Assembly (NCBI RefSeq): GCF_036231945.1
Contig: NZ_CP109599.1
Coordinates: forward strand, 6,289,501 to 6,353,500
DNA from: Streptomyces sp. NBC_01429
Lineage (GTDB): Bacteria; Actinomycetota; Actinomycetes; Streptomycetales; Streptomycetaceae
Length of the DNA stretch: 64,000 nucleotides
Reading direction: 5' to 3'
Part shown: positions 23,905-32,019 of the stretch, piece by piece
Position numbering within the stretch: position 1 is the stretch's first letter
Layout: each line of letters opens with the position of its first letter
Made by a program: the position numbers and the translations under genes
The notes under the pieces: generated by a model
What the model saw: the letters and a program-made list of their open reading frames with translations, nothing else
The model's database searches: none
What the model was told of the DNA's origin: nothing

Positions 23905-26547
23905 GTGGGGCGTGGAGTGCCGGAACTCGTACTTGAATTGAACGGAAGAACCTGGACGCTCGATCCGTCCAGGTCGTACACCCTCGGACGTGATCCGCAG
24001 GGTGATCTGGTGATCGATGACGCCAGGGTCTCGTGGCGGCACGCCACCATCAGCTGGGCCGGGCGGGGTTGGGTCATCGAGGACCACGGCTCCACCAACG
24101 GCACCTATGTCGAGGGCCGTCGGGTCCAGCGGCTGGAGATCGGCGCGGGCTCGTCCGTGCACCTCGGGAACGCCACCGACGGGCCCCGGGTGAGCCTCAC
24201 CGGGGGAGGGGCCGGCCAGGCCGCCGGCGGCGCGGCGTACAGCGGTCAGGGAGCCGCGCCCCAGCAGGCGGCGCAGGCGGCGCAGCCCCAGCAGCCCCAG
24301 CGTCAGGCCGCCCCCGGCTGGGCGTCCCAGCAGCAGGCCCCCGTCCAGCAACAGCCCCCCGCCCAGCAGCAGGGATGGCAGCAGCCGCAGCAGCAGGCTC
24401 CGCGACAGGGCCAGTTCCCGCACCAGCAGGACGGCGGCTCCGGCGACCACTCCCGGCGCGAGAACCCCGGCAGCCCCGGCCCCGGCCCCGGCGGCGCGGC
24501 GGCGGCCGGCGCCGCGGCAGCCGCACCGGCGTACGGCGACCGCAGCCCGACCACCTTCCACCAGTTCTCGCTGGGCCGTGTCATGCGCATCGGCCGCGCG
24601 CTGGAGAACGAACTGGTCGTCTCCGACCTCCAGGTCTCCCGCCTGCACGCCGAGTTCACGGCGACCCCCGACGGCCGTTTCGAGATCCGCGACCTCGGGT
24701 CCCACAACGGCACGTACGTCAACGGCCAGCCGATCGCCAAGTCCGGCACCGTCCACCTCGGCGCCAGCGACATCGTCGGCGTCGGGCACTCGACCTTCCG
24801 GCTCGTCGGCGACCGGCTGGAGGAGTTCGTCGACACCGGCGAGGTGTCCTTCTCCGCCCGCCACCTGACGGTGACGGTCGACGGCGGCAAGCAGATCCTC
24901 AAGGACGTCTCCTTCGGCGTCCCCGAGAAGTCCCTGATCGCGGTCATCGGCCCGTCGGGCTCCGGCAAGTCCACTCTGCTCAAGGCGCTCACCGGCTACC
25001 GCCCCGCCGACCAGGGCGATGTCCTCTACGACAACCGGAATCTCTACAAGCAGTTCGCCGAGCTGCGTCAGCGCATCGGTCTGGTCCCGCAGGACGACAT
25101 CCTGCACAAGGAGCTGACCGTCAAGAAGGCCCTCAAGTACGCGGCCAGGCTCCGCTTCCCCGGCGACACCGCCGAGGCCGAGCGCGAGGCCCGGATCGGT
25201 GAGGTGCTGGGCGAGCTGAAGCTCGACATCCACAAGGACAAGAAGATCACCTCGCTCTCGGGTGGTCAGCGCAAGCGCGTCTCCGTCGCCCTGGAGCTGC
25301 TCACCAAGCCGTCGCTGATCTTCCTGGACGAGCCGACATCCGGCCTCGACCCGGGCATGGACCGCGACGTCATGCAGCTGCTGCGCGGCCTGGCCGACGA
25401 CGGCCGTACGGTCCTGGTCGTCACCCACTCCGTGGCCGAGCTGGCGATCTGCGACAAGCTGCTGGTCATGGCCCCCGGCGGCTCCGTGGCGTACTTCGGC
25501 CCGCCGGAGGAGGCGCTCAACTTCTTCGGCTACACCAGCTGGGCCGATGTCTTCTCGGCCTTCGAGAACTACCGCGACTACGACTGGGCGGGCCGCTGGC
25601 GCGGCTCGCAGCACTACCAGATGTACGCGGCGGACATCGACGCCGTCGCCGCGCAGTCCGTCCACATGCCGCCGGCGCAGCAGATGCGCGCGCCCAAGGC
25701 GCAGAGCTGGGGCTCCCAGCTCTGGACGCTGATCCGCCGCTACGTCTCGGTGATCGCGTCCGACAAGGGGTTCATGGCGCTGCTGGTGGCCCTGCCCGCC
25801 GTGCTCGGCGTGGTCAGCACCGTCATCCCCGCCAAGTTCGGGCTCGGCCCGCCCGAGCTGCCCTCCCGCTTCAACAGCGGCGCGGGCACGATCATGCTGG
25901 TCCTCACGGTCGGTATGTGCTTCACCGGCGCGGCCAACTCCGTACGTGAACTGATCAAGGAACGGGTGATCTACGAACGGGAACGGGCCACCGGGCTGTC
26001 CCGCTCCGCCTATCTGATGTCGAAGGTGATCACACTCGGTGTGATCACGGCTCTCCAGGGCGTCATCATCTGCGGGATCGGCTTCTTCCCGCGCGCCCTG
26101 CCCGCCGAGGGCCTGATCATGCCGCCGGCCGTCGAGATGTGCCTCGTCGTGATCGCTCTGGGCGTCACCTCGATGATGTTCGGCCTGGTCATCTCCTCGC
26201 TGGTGAAGACCTCCGAGAAGACCATGCCGCTGCTGGTCATGTTCGCCATCGTCCAGGTCGTCTTCACCGGCGTCCTCTTCCAGCTGTTCGACTCACCGGG
26301 CCTGGAGCAGTTCGCCTGGCTGATGCCGTCCCGCTGGGCCATCGCGGGCGCGGGCACGACGCTGGACCTCGCGCACCTCATGGCGCCCTGGGACATCGAC
26401 AACCCCACCAACCTGGACCCGCTGTGGGACCACTCGGCGGCCCAGTGGCTGATGAACATCTCGGTCCTGCTCCTCATGGCGGCCGTCCTCGGCTTCGTGG
26501 TGTCGCGGCTGCTGCGCCGCCACGAGCCCGAGGTCATGCGCAAGTAG
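23905..26547 (+). CDS. FHA-FHA-ABC exporter (fused ATPase and ABC-2 permease)
   Basis: 880 residues. Domain order: FHA1 (8-100, GRDPQGDLVIDDARVSWRHA, STNGTYVEG), a 110-residue Gln/Pro/Ala-rich linker, FHA2 (213-305, GRALENELVVSDLQVSRLHA, SHNGTYVNG), an ABC ATPase (Walker A GPSGSGKST ~350, LSGGQRKR ~450, Walker B LIFLDEPTSGLD ~471), and an ABC-2 permease with about six helices (620-875). It resembles mycobacterial Rv1747, whose FHA domains bind threonine-phosphorylated partners of Ser/Thr kinases and which affects lipo-oligosaccharide export. A Pkn-type kinase probably controls it. GTG start; another GTG lies three codons on. Confidence 0.92.
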   Translation: MGRGVPELVLELNGRTWTLDPSRSYTLGRDPQGDLVIDDARVSWRHATISWAGRGWVIEDHGSTNGTYVEGRRVQRLEIGAGSSVHLGNATDGPRVSLTGGGAGQAAGGAAYSGQGAAPQQAAQAAQPQQPQRQAAPGWASQQQAPVQQQPPAQQQGWQQPQQQAPRQGQFPHQQDGGSGDHSRRENPGSPGPGPGGAAAAGAAAAAPAYGDRSPTTFHQFSLGRVMRIGRALENELVVSDLQVSRLHAEFTATPDGRFEIRDLGSHNGTYVNGQPIAKSGTVHLGASDIVGVGHSTFRLVGDRLEEFVDTGEVSFSARHLTVTVDGGKQILKDVSFGVPEKSLIAVIGPSGSGKSTLLKALTGYRPADQGDVLYDNRNLYKQFAELRQRIGLVPQDDILHKELTVKKALKYAARLRFPGDTAEAEREARIGEVLGELKLDIHKDKKITSLSGGQRKRVSVALELLTKPSLIFLDEPTSGLDPGMDRDVMQLLRGLADDGRTVLVVTHSVAELAICDKLLVMAPGGSVAYFGPPEEALNFFGYTSWADVFSAFENYRDYDWAGRWRGSQHYQMYAADIDAVAAQSVHMPPAQQMRAPKAQSWGSQLWTLIRRYVSVIASDKGFMALLVALPAVLGVVSTVIPAKFGLGPPELPSRFNSGAGTIMLVLTVGMCFTGAANSVRELIKERVIYERERATGLSRSAYLMSKVITLGVITALQGVIICGIGFFPRALPAEGLIMPPAVEMCLVVIALGVTSMMFGLVISSLVKTSEKTMPLLVMFAIVQVVFTGVLFQLFDSPGLEQFAWLMPSRWAIAGAGTTLDLAHLMAPWDIDNPTNLDPLWDHSAAQWLMNISVLLLMAAVLGFVVSRLLRRHEPEVMRK

Positions 26548-26597
26548 CGCCCGAGTCCTGTCCGGGTCCTGTCCGGGCGACGACGACAGTACGAACA

Positions 26598-26648
26598 GCA
26601 CGCCGGAGGGCGGCACCCCCGTGGTGGGGGTGCCGCCCTCCGGCGTGC
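26598..26648. terminator. Bidirectional terminator between the FHA-ABC and SLT genes
   Basis: A 22-23 bp near-perfect stem, GCACGCCGGAGGGCGGCACC... with its complement, around GTGGTG. Confidence 0.85.
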
Positions 26649-26679
26649 GCTGTGCCGGTCCGTGCGTGGCGCGGCCGGA

Positions 26680-27417
26680 TCAGTAGGCGCTGTTGACGTT
26701 GTCCATCGATCCGTACTTGTCCGCGGCGTAGTTGCACGCGGCCACGATGTTGGAGACCGGGTTGTAGATGTCGTTCGGCGTGCCCTTGACGTGGTACGTC
26801 TTGAAGGTCGGCGGTATGACCTGGAGCAGGCCCTTCGAGGGGATGCCGTTCTGGGCGTTGATGTCCCAGAGGTTGATCGCCTTCGGGTTACCGCTCGACT
26901 CGCGGATGATGTTGCGGTGGATGCCGTTGTAGGAGCCGGGGATGCCGTGCTTCTTCATGATCGCCAGCGACTCGCGGATCCAGCCGTCCAGGTTGTTCGC
27001 GTAGACGGGCTTACGGGTGGCGGACCGGCTCGCGGCCGTCTTGGCGCGCTTCTTCGCGTCGGCCTTGGCCTTCGCCTCGGCCTTGGCCTTGGCGGCGGCC
27101 TTCGCCTTCGCGTCGGCTTCGGCCTTGGTCTTGTCCGAGGCGGGAGCCTTGGCGGCGCTGCTGACGGCGCTGGTGTGCTGCTTGGCGATGATCGCGTGCA
27201 CGGCAGATGCCTGGGAGCCGTCCGTGGTCGAGCTCCACGCCACCTGGGAGGCGGACGCGGGCTTCGACTGGGACGTGGAGCCGGCCTCGGCGGAGCCGCC
27301 GTTGCCGGGAACCAGCGAGAACGTGACCGCGGCGACTCCGGCGGCGGCGACGCCGGCCATGGAAGCCCTCTGGGTCTTGTTCAGGCGACTGAGGCCAGGG
27401 GTGCGTGACGAGAACAT
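26680..27417 (-). CDS. Secreted transglycosylase SLT-domain protein
   Basis: 245 residues from the ATG following GAGGT (rc). A signal-peptide-like helix (MAGVAAAGVAAVTFSLVPG) lies near residues 20-40. A strongly repetitive Ala/Lys/Asp helix of about 45 residues (KAEADAKAKAAAKAKAEAKA and on) separates it from the C-terminal lysozyme-like SLT domain, with the catalytic Glu in NIIRESSGNPKAINLWD and GIPSKGLLQVIPPTF. It likely cleaves peptidoglycan at the cell surface during growth or spore germination. The Lys-rich helix may bind wall teichoic acids or act as a rigid spacer. Similar to Rpf/Swl family wall enzymes of Streptomyces in overall design. Confidence 0.88.
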   Translation of the reverse strand: MFSSRTPGLSRLNKTQRASMAGVAAAGVAAVTFSLVPGNGGSAEAGSTSQSKPASASQVAWSSTTDGSQASAVHAIIAKQHTSAVSSAAKAPASDKTKAEADAKAKAAAKAKAEAKAKADAKKRAKTAASRSATRKPVYANNLDGWIRESLAIMKKHGIPGSYNGIHRNIIRESSGNPKAINLWDINAQNGIPSKGLLQVIPPTFKTYHVKGTPNDIYNPVSNIVAACNYAADKYGSMDNVNSAY

Positions 27418-27689
27418 AGAGACGTACCTCTTCGAATAGCGGGAGTCGCGGAGGCCGGATGGCCAGCCTGCTCGGCGGCGACGTCCGCAATTGTTAGCGG
27501 CCGCAAAATGCTCTGGCAAAGGTGTGACGTACGACCCGGGATAGTGGAGCGGGGCACCGAGAAGGCGCCCCGCCGACCGTTTATCCCGCGTTCACACCCC
27601 TTTATCCGTCGACTAGTGCTGTTCGTAAGTGATGTACGTCCTATGCCTGGGCTCACACCGCGGCCATAACGACTTGACCATGCGTTGCT
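27418..27689 (-). promoter_or_regulatory. Long leader/promoter region of the SLT-domain gene
   Basis: On the minus strand this 272-base spacer contains two direct GGATAAA copies 20 bases apart (around 27578 and 27598, in ACGGATAAAGG and CGGGATAAACGG). Downstream of them lies a hairpin GCGGGGCgccttctcggtGCCCCGC (27550-27574) and then an AT-richer stretch with GCGGCCGCTAACAATTGCGG (about 27489-27508). Wall-lytic genes in actinomycetes often carry cyclic di-AMP (ydaO) riboswitches; I see no convincing match here, but a structured leader is plausible. Confidence 0.4.
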
Positions 27690-28766
27690 TCAGCAATGCG
27701 AAGTGTGAGCGTTTTCCTGCGGGAGGAGGAGATGGACGTCCCCGAACTCGTGCCAGAGGTAGAGCCGCCGCAGCGCTTCCCCGTATCCACGGGCCAGCGC
27801 CGCCCTCCCGGCGATGGCCTCCAGCATCAGCAGGTGCGAGGCACGGGGCTCGTGCAGCCCGGTCAGCAGCCCGTCCACGGCCCGCACCCCGCGCCCCGGT
27901 GTCACCACCAGGTCCGTCCAGCCCCCGGCCGCCCGTACGTCCCCGCCGGCGACCGCCGCCGACTCCAGGGCCCGTACCGCCGTCGTACCGACCGCGATCA
28001 CCCGCCCGCCGCCCGCCCTGGCCGCGTTCACCAGCCGGGCCGTGGTCTCCGGCACCTCGAAGCGCTCCGGGTACGGCGGCTCGTGCGCCTCGGTCGACGC
28101 CACCCCCGTGTGCAGCGTCAGCGGCGCGAACAGCACCCCGCGGCTCACCAGCTCCGTGACCAGCCCCGCCGTGAAGGGCCGCGAGGCGCTCGGCATCTCG
28201 GCGGAGCCCGAGCCGTCGGAAACGGGCAGCGCGAACACGCTCTGGTAGACGCAGAGCGGCTGGTCGCGCTCCGTGTACCCGTACCGGATGGGCCGCCCGT
28301 ACCGGCGCAGCAGCTCCGGCACGTCGCAGGAGACCCTCGCCCACCACAGCCGGGCCCCGTCGGGGGCCAGGGGCTCCTCCAGTACGAGCCGCCGCCCGCC
28401 CGGCAGCGTCACGAACGCCCCCGCCGGACCGCCGGGGCGGGGCAGGGTGGTGCCCGCCGCCTCACCGGCGCGCGGCGTGCGCAGCTCGACCGCCCACCGG
28501 CCGTCGTCACCGCGCGTCGAGAAGTGCACGACGACCCGTGCCCGGCCCAGCCGCCCGCTGACCGCGGCGGGCAGCGTGGCCGAGGTGTTGACCACCAGCA
28601 CGTCCCCGGCCCGCAGCAGCTCCGGCAGCTGCCGGAACACGTGGTGCGACACCCGCGTGCCCCGGGAGACCAGCAGCCGTACGTCGTCCCTGCCGCTGCC
28701 GCGCTGCTCGGCGGGCACCCGGGCCGACAGCTCCTCGGGCACCGTCAGCTCCGCCAGGGCGGTCAC
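27690..28766 (-). CDS. QueA-like S-adenosylmethionine:tRNA ribosyltransferase-isomerase family protein
   Basis: 358 residues, GTG start overlapping the upstream SDR stop (GTGA). QueA features: DDVRLLVSRG...HHVFRQLPELLRAGDVLVVN in the first third, GRPIRYGYTERDQPLCVYQSVFA in place of the usual HIPLPPYI...YQTVYA, GVLFAPLTLHTGVASTEA, GRVIAVGTTAVRALESAA, and the end region GLHEPRASHLLMLEAIAG. True QueA transfers and isomerises the ribosyl moiety of SAM to 7-aminomethyl-7-deazaguanine in tRNA. Here several motif residues differ and no tgt or other queuosine gene is nearby, so a related but distinct reaction is possible. It forms a pair with the SDR. Confidence 0.82.
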   Translation of the reverse strand: MTALAELTVPEELSARVPAEQRGSGRDDVRLLVSRGTRVSHHVFRQLPELLRAGDVLVVNTSATLPAAVSGRLGRARVVVHFSTRGDDGRWAVELRTPRAGEAAGTTLPRPGGPAGAFVTLPGGRRLVLEEPLAPDGARLWWARVSCDVPELLRRYGRPIRYGYTERDQPLCVYQSVFALPVSDGSGSAEMPSASRPFTAGLVTELVSRGVLFAPLTLHTGVASTEAHEPPYPERFEVPETTARLVNAARAGGGRVIAVGTTAVRALESAAVAGGDVRAAGGWTDLVVTPGRGVRAVDGLLTGLHEPRASHLLMLEAIAGRAALARGYGEALRRLYLWHEFGDVHLLLPQENAHTSHC

Positions 28767-29461
28767 CTCGTCACCCCCGTCAGCGCCGGAGCCGCGTACC
28801 GTCCGCTCGGCGGGCGCCGCTCCAGCAGCCGCAGGAAGCCCGGCACCACCGACTCCGGCACAGGACGCGGCTCCGGGTCGTCCGGCACGGCCGCCGCGTA
28901 CAGATCCGTCCCCATGTCCCCCGGGTCGACCGTCCACACCCGCAGCCCCGGCTCCTCGACCGAGAGCACCGCCGCGAGATGGTCCAGCGCCGCCTTGGAC
29001 GCCCCGTACCCGCCCCAGGTCTCGTACGCCTCAGCCGCCGCGTCGGAACTGACGGCGACCACCGCGCCCGCCGCGCTCGCCCGCAGCAGCGGCAGCGCCT
29101 CCTGCACCAGGCCCAGCGCCGCCACCACATTGGTCTCCAGCGCCGCCCGCAGCCCGTCCAGCGGGAGCGCGTCCAGCCGTACGAGCGGCTCGGCCCCCAG
29201 CGCGCTGGCGTTGCTCACCACCAGATCGAGCCCGCCGAGCCCGGCCGCCGCCGCGACCAGCTCCGCCCGGTGCGCGGCGTCCCTCACATCCCCGGCGAGC
29301 GCGACCACCCCGGTCCCGCGCGCCCCGAGCGCGCGGGCCGTCTCCTCCAGTACGGGCGCGGTCCTGGCGTCCAGCACCAGATCCCAGCCCCGCTCGGCCA
29401 GCCCCGCGGCCAGCGCGCGCCCCAGACCTTTCGACGCCCCCGTGATGATCGCCACCGGCAT
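28763..29461 (-). CDS. Short-chain dehydrogenase/reductase
   Basis: 232 residues. Cofactor motif TGASKGLGRALAAG at residues 7-20, NAS in VVSNASALG, and catalytic Ser in VAVSSDAAAEAYETWGGYGASKAAL with Tyr-x3-Lys (YGASK). After VDPGDMGTDLYAAAV the C-terminus is short and Pro-rich. It is translationally coupled to the QueA-like gene. Substrate unknown. The next upstream gene is divergent and separated by 256 bases containing repeated ACTAGG motifs. Confidence 0.88.
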   Translation of the reverse strand: MPVAIITGASKGLGRALAAGLAERGWDLVLDARTAPVLEETARALGARGTGVVALAGDVRDAAHRAELVAAAAGLGGLDLVVSNASALGAEPLVRLDALPLDGLRAALETNVVAALGLVQEALPLLRASAAGAVVAVSSDAAAEAYETWGGYGASKAALDHLAAVLSVEEPGLRVWTVDPGDMGTDLYAAAVPDDPEPRPVPESVVPGFLRLLERRPPSGRYAAPALTGVTR

Positions 29462-29578
29462 GATGTCGCTCCTCTTCACCCGTGCCGGCGTGCTCCGTCG
29501 CACGCCGATGCCCCCCAACGTAGGAACGCGCCCCCCGCCACCGCCTCGGACGCGGGCCCCGTCCGCGTGGGGTACTTC

Positions 29579-29646
29579 GGACTAGGCCGTCGGCCCCCGT
29601 CGCGCGGACTAGGCCCTGTCCGGGCGGTCCTGTCGGACAGGACCTA
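29579..29646. promoter_or_regulatory. Repeat cluster between the SDR and histidine kinase genes
   Basis: GGACTAGGCC occurs at 29578-29587 and 29606-29615, and GACCTAGGTC at 29640-29649. Inside lies the inverted repeat CCTGTCCG ggcggtcctgt CGGACAGG. It could be the operator of the two-component system or a hairpin terminator; I do not recognise a known regulator. Confidence 0.4.
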
Positions 29647-29717
29647 GGTCATCGGCCCCGGTCGCGGGGGGTCCCGAGCCCGATACGGTGCGTCCCGCCC
29701 GCCGGTACGGTGAAGCC

Positions 29718-30863
29718 ATGAGCCATCGCCCCAGCTCCGGCCTCGCGGCCGTGAGCACCGCGCTCCTCGCGATGAGCCGGCACCTGGAGGTCCACGACGT
29801 CCTCAAGACGATCGTCGCCTCGGCCCGCGAACTCCTCGACGCCGAGTACGCGGCGCTCGGTGTGCCCGACGACCACGGAGGGTTCGCCCAGTTCGTCGTG
29901 GACGGGGTCAGCGACGAACAGTGGAAGGCCATCGGCCCGCTCCCGCGCCAGCACGGCATCCTCGCCGCGATGCTCCACGAGAAGAAGCCCGAGCGCCTCG
30001 CCGACGTACGCCAGGACCCCCGCTTCGAGGGCTGGCCGAACGCCCACCCCGACATGTCGGACTTCCTGGGCGTGCCCGTCAGGGACGGCGACGCGACCAT
30101 CGCCGCGCTCTTCCTCGCCAACAAGCGCTGCCCCAAGCCGCACGGCGGCTGCGGATTCACCGAGGAGGACGAGGAGCTCCTCACGATCCTCGCCCAGCAC
30201 GCCGCCATCGCCCTCACCAACGCCCGGCTCTACGAGCGCAGCCGCGAGCTGACCATCGTCGAGGAACGCTCACGGCTCGCCCACGAGCTGCACGACGCCG
30301 TCAGCCAGAAGCTGTTCTCCCTGCGGCTGACCGCCCAGGCCGCCGCCGCCCTGGTCGACCGCGACCCCGCCCGCGCCAAGGGCGAACTCCAGCAGGTCGC
30401 CGCGCTGGCCGCCGAGGCCGCCGACGAGCTGCGCGCCGCCGTGGTCGAGCTGCGCCCCGCCGCCCTCGACGAGGACGGCCTCGTCGCCACGCTCCGCACC
30501 CAGATCCAGGTCCTGGACCGCGCGCACTCGGCCCGGGTCACCTTCGACAGCTCGGGGGTACGGGCCCTGCCGGCCGCCCAGGAGGAGGCGCTGCTGCGCG
30601 TCGCGCAGGAGGCCCTGCACAACGCGCTGCGCCACTCCGGCGGCGAGCGGGTCGACGTCACCCTCGCCCGGCGCGGCCAGGGCGCGGTGCTCAGCGTCAC
30701 CGACAACGGAGCGGGCTTCGAACCCCGCACGGTCCGCAGGGCCGGCCGTCATCTGGGCCTGGTCTCGATGCGGGACCGGGCGAGCGGCGTGGGCGGCAGA
30801 CTCAGAGTGCGATCGGCGCCCGGCCGGGGCACCACGATCGAGATGGAGGTGCCCGGTGGCTGA
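29718..30863 (+). CDS. GAF-domain sensor histidine kinase (NarL-type partner)
   Basis: 381 residues, no membrane helix. A GAF domain spans about 20-175 (LDAEYAALGV, GVPVRDGDATIAALFLANKR). A HisKA_3 dimerisation domain follows, with the phospho-acceptor His192 in RSRLAHELHDAVSQKL, then a HATPase with N-box EALHNALRHS and G-boxes DNGAGF and GLVSMRDRA. Cytoplasmic sensing through GAF (redox, gas or small ligand) is expected. It overlaps the response regulator gene by eight bases. Confidence 0.93.
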   Translation: MSHRPSSGLAAVSTALLAMSRHLEVHDVLKTIVASARELLDAEYAALGVPDDHGGFAQFVVDGVSDEQWKAIGPLPRQHGILAAMLHEKKPERLADVRQDPRFEGWPNAHPDMSDFLGVPVRDGDATIAALFLANKRCPKPHGGCGFTEEDEELLTILAQHAAIALTNARLYERSRELTIVEERSRLAHELHDAVSQKLFSLRLTAQAAAALVDRDPARAKGELQQVAALAAEAADELRAAVVELRPAALDEDGLVATLRTQIQVLDRAHSARVTFDSSGVRALPAAQEEALLRVAQEALHNALRHSGGERVDVTLARRGQGAVLSVTDNGAGFEPRTVRRAGRHLGLVSMRDRASGVGGRLRVRSAPGRGTTIEMEVPGG

Positions 30864-31503
30864 CAAGAAGATCCGCGTGGTGCTGGTCGACGACCACCAG
30901 GTGGTCCGGCGGGGACTGCGGACGTTCCTGGAGATCCAGGAGGACATAGAGGTCGTGGGCGAGGCGTCCGACGGCGCCGGGGGCGTCGCCCGCACCGAGG
31001 AGCTGCGCCCCGATGTCGTCCTGATGGACATCAAGATGCCCGGCACCGACGGCATCCAGGCGCTGCGCAAGCTCCGGGAACTCCAGAACCCGGCCCGGGT
31101 CCTGATCGTCACCAGCTTCACCGAGCAGCGCACCGTCGTCCCCGCGCTGCGCGCCGGGGCGTTCGGTTACGTATACAAGGACGTCGACCCCGAGGCGCTG
31201 GCCGGCGCGATCCGCTCCGTGCACGCGGGCCACGTCCTGCTCCAGCCGGAGGTCGCGGGCGCGCTGCTGGCGCAGGACGATCCGGCCGGCGGCGGCCAGG
31301 GCCGGGGGACCTCGCTCACCGAGCGGGAGCGCGAGGTGCTCGGGCTGATCGCGGACGGGCGCTCCAACCGGGAGATCGCCCGTGCGCTGGTGCTCTCGGA
31401 GAAGACCGTCAAGACGCACGTGTCGAACATCCTGATGAAACTGGACCTCTCGGACCGCACGCAGGCGGCGCTGTGGGCCGTACGGCACGGGCTGACGGAC
31501 TGA
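30856..31503 (+). CDS. LuxR/NarL-type response regulator
   Basis: 215 residues, GTG start inside the kinase gene. Receiver domain: acidic pair DDHQ near residue 12, phospho-acceptor Asp58 in LMDIKMPG, Thr in VTSF and Lys in YVYKDVD. The C-terminal HTH is LTEREREVLGLIADGRSNREIARAL plus EKTVKTHVSNILMKL. It pairs with the upstream GAF kinase. Target genes are unknown; chpE follows 208 bases downstream, but with its own spacer. Confidence 0.95.
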   Translation: MADKKIRVVLVDDHQVVRRGLRTFLEIQEDIEVVGEASDGAGGVARTEELRPDVVLMDIKMPGTDGIQALRKLRELQNPARVLIVTSFTEQRTVVPALRAGAFGYVYKDVDPEALAGAIRSVHAGHVLLQPEVAGALLAQDDPAGGGQGRGTSLTEREREVLGLIADGRSNREIARALVLSEKTVKTHVSNILMKLDLSDRTQAALWAVRHGLTD

Positions 31504-31711
31504 GGAACGACGGACCGGTCCGGGCCGAAGGCGAACCTGGCCGGGAGTCGAACCGGCCGGAGTCGAACTGGAGTGTCATCTTCCGATCGGAGATTCATAC
31601 TGTCGGGTGGATGTAACCCACACGGCGTATCCAGCCCGTGGGCCGGGCGTTCCTCATGGCGTGCCGCGGTGTCCCGCCGCGGTTGTTGATCACGCGATTA
31701 AGGAACATCCC

Positions 31712-31960
31712 ATGAAGGTTGCCAAGAAGGCCGCCCTGGTCATCGTCACCGCCGGTCTCGCGGCGGGCGCCTCCGCCGGTGCCGCGTTCGCCACCACCGG
31801 CGGCGCCCACGCCGACGGCCAGGCCGTGCACTCCCCGGGCGTCGGCTCCGGCAACGCGGTCCAGGTCCCGGTGCACATCCCCGTCAACCTCACCGGCAAC
31901 ACGGTCAACGTGATCGGCCTGCTGAACCCGGCGTTCGGCAACGGCTCCACCAATTTCTAA
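31712..31960 (+). CDS. chpE: Short chaplin ChpE
   Basis: 82 residues. A signal peptide (MKVAKKAALVIVTAGLAAGA, cut near ATTGGAHA) is followed by one chaplin domain: GQAVHSPGVGSGNAVQVPVH then IPVNLTGNTVNVIGLLNPAF. As in S. coelicolor ChpE, the domain has no cysteines, unlike other chaplins, and there is no sorting signal. Chaplins assemble into amyloid-like surface films that lower water surface tension and coat aerial hyphae and spores; ChpE is made early and is among the essential core chaplins. The start is set by AAGGAA eight bases upstream. Confidence 0.95.
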   Translation: MKVAKKAALVIVTAGLAAGASAGAAFATTGGAHADGQAVHSPGVGSGNAVQVPVHIPVNLTGNTVNVIGLLNPAFGNGSTNF

Positions 31961-32019
31961 GGCTCGGTTCGCCTCCGGGGCGGTATGAGCCGGGCGCACC
32001 CGGCGCCGCCCACCGCGTG

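Noticed and set aside
27418..27689. c-di-AMP (ydaO) riboswitch
   Set aside because: Core conserved motifs are not found; only a hairpin and repeats remain, so it is listed as an undefined leader.
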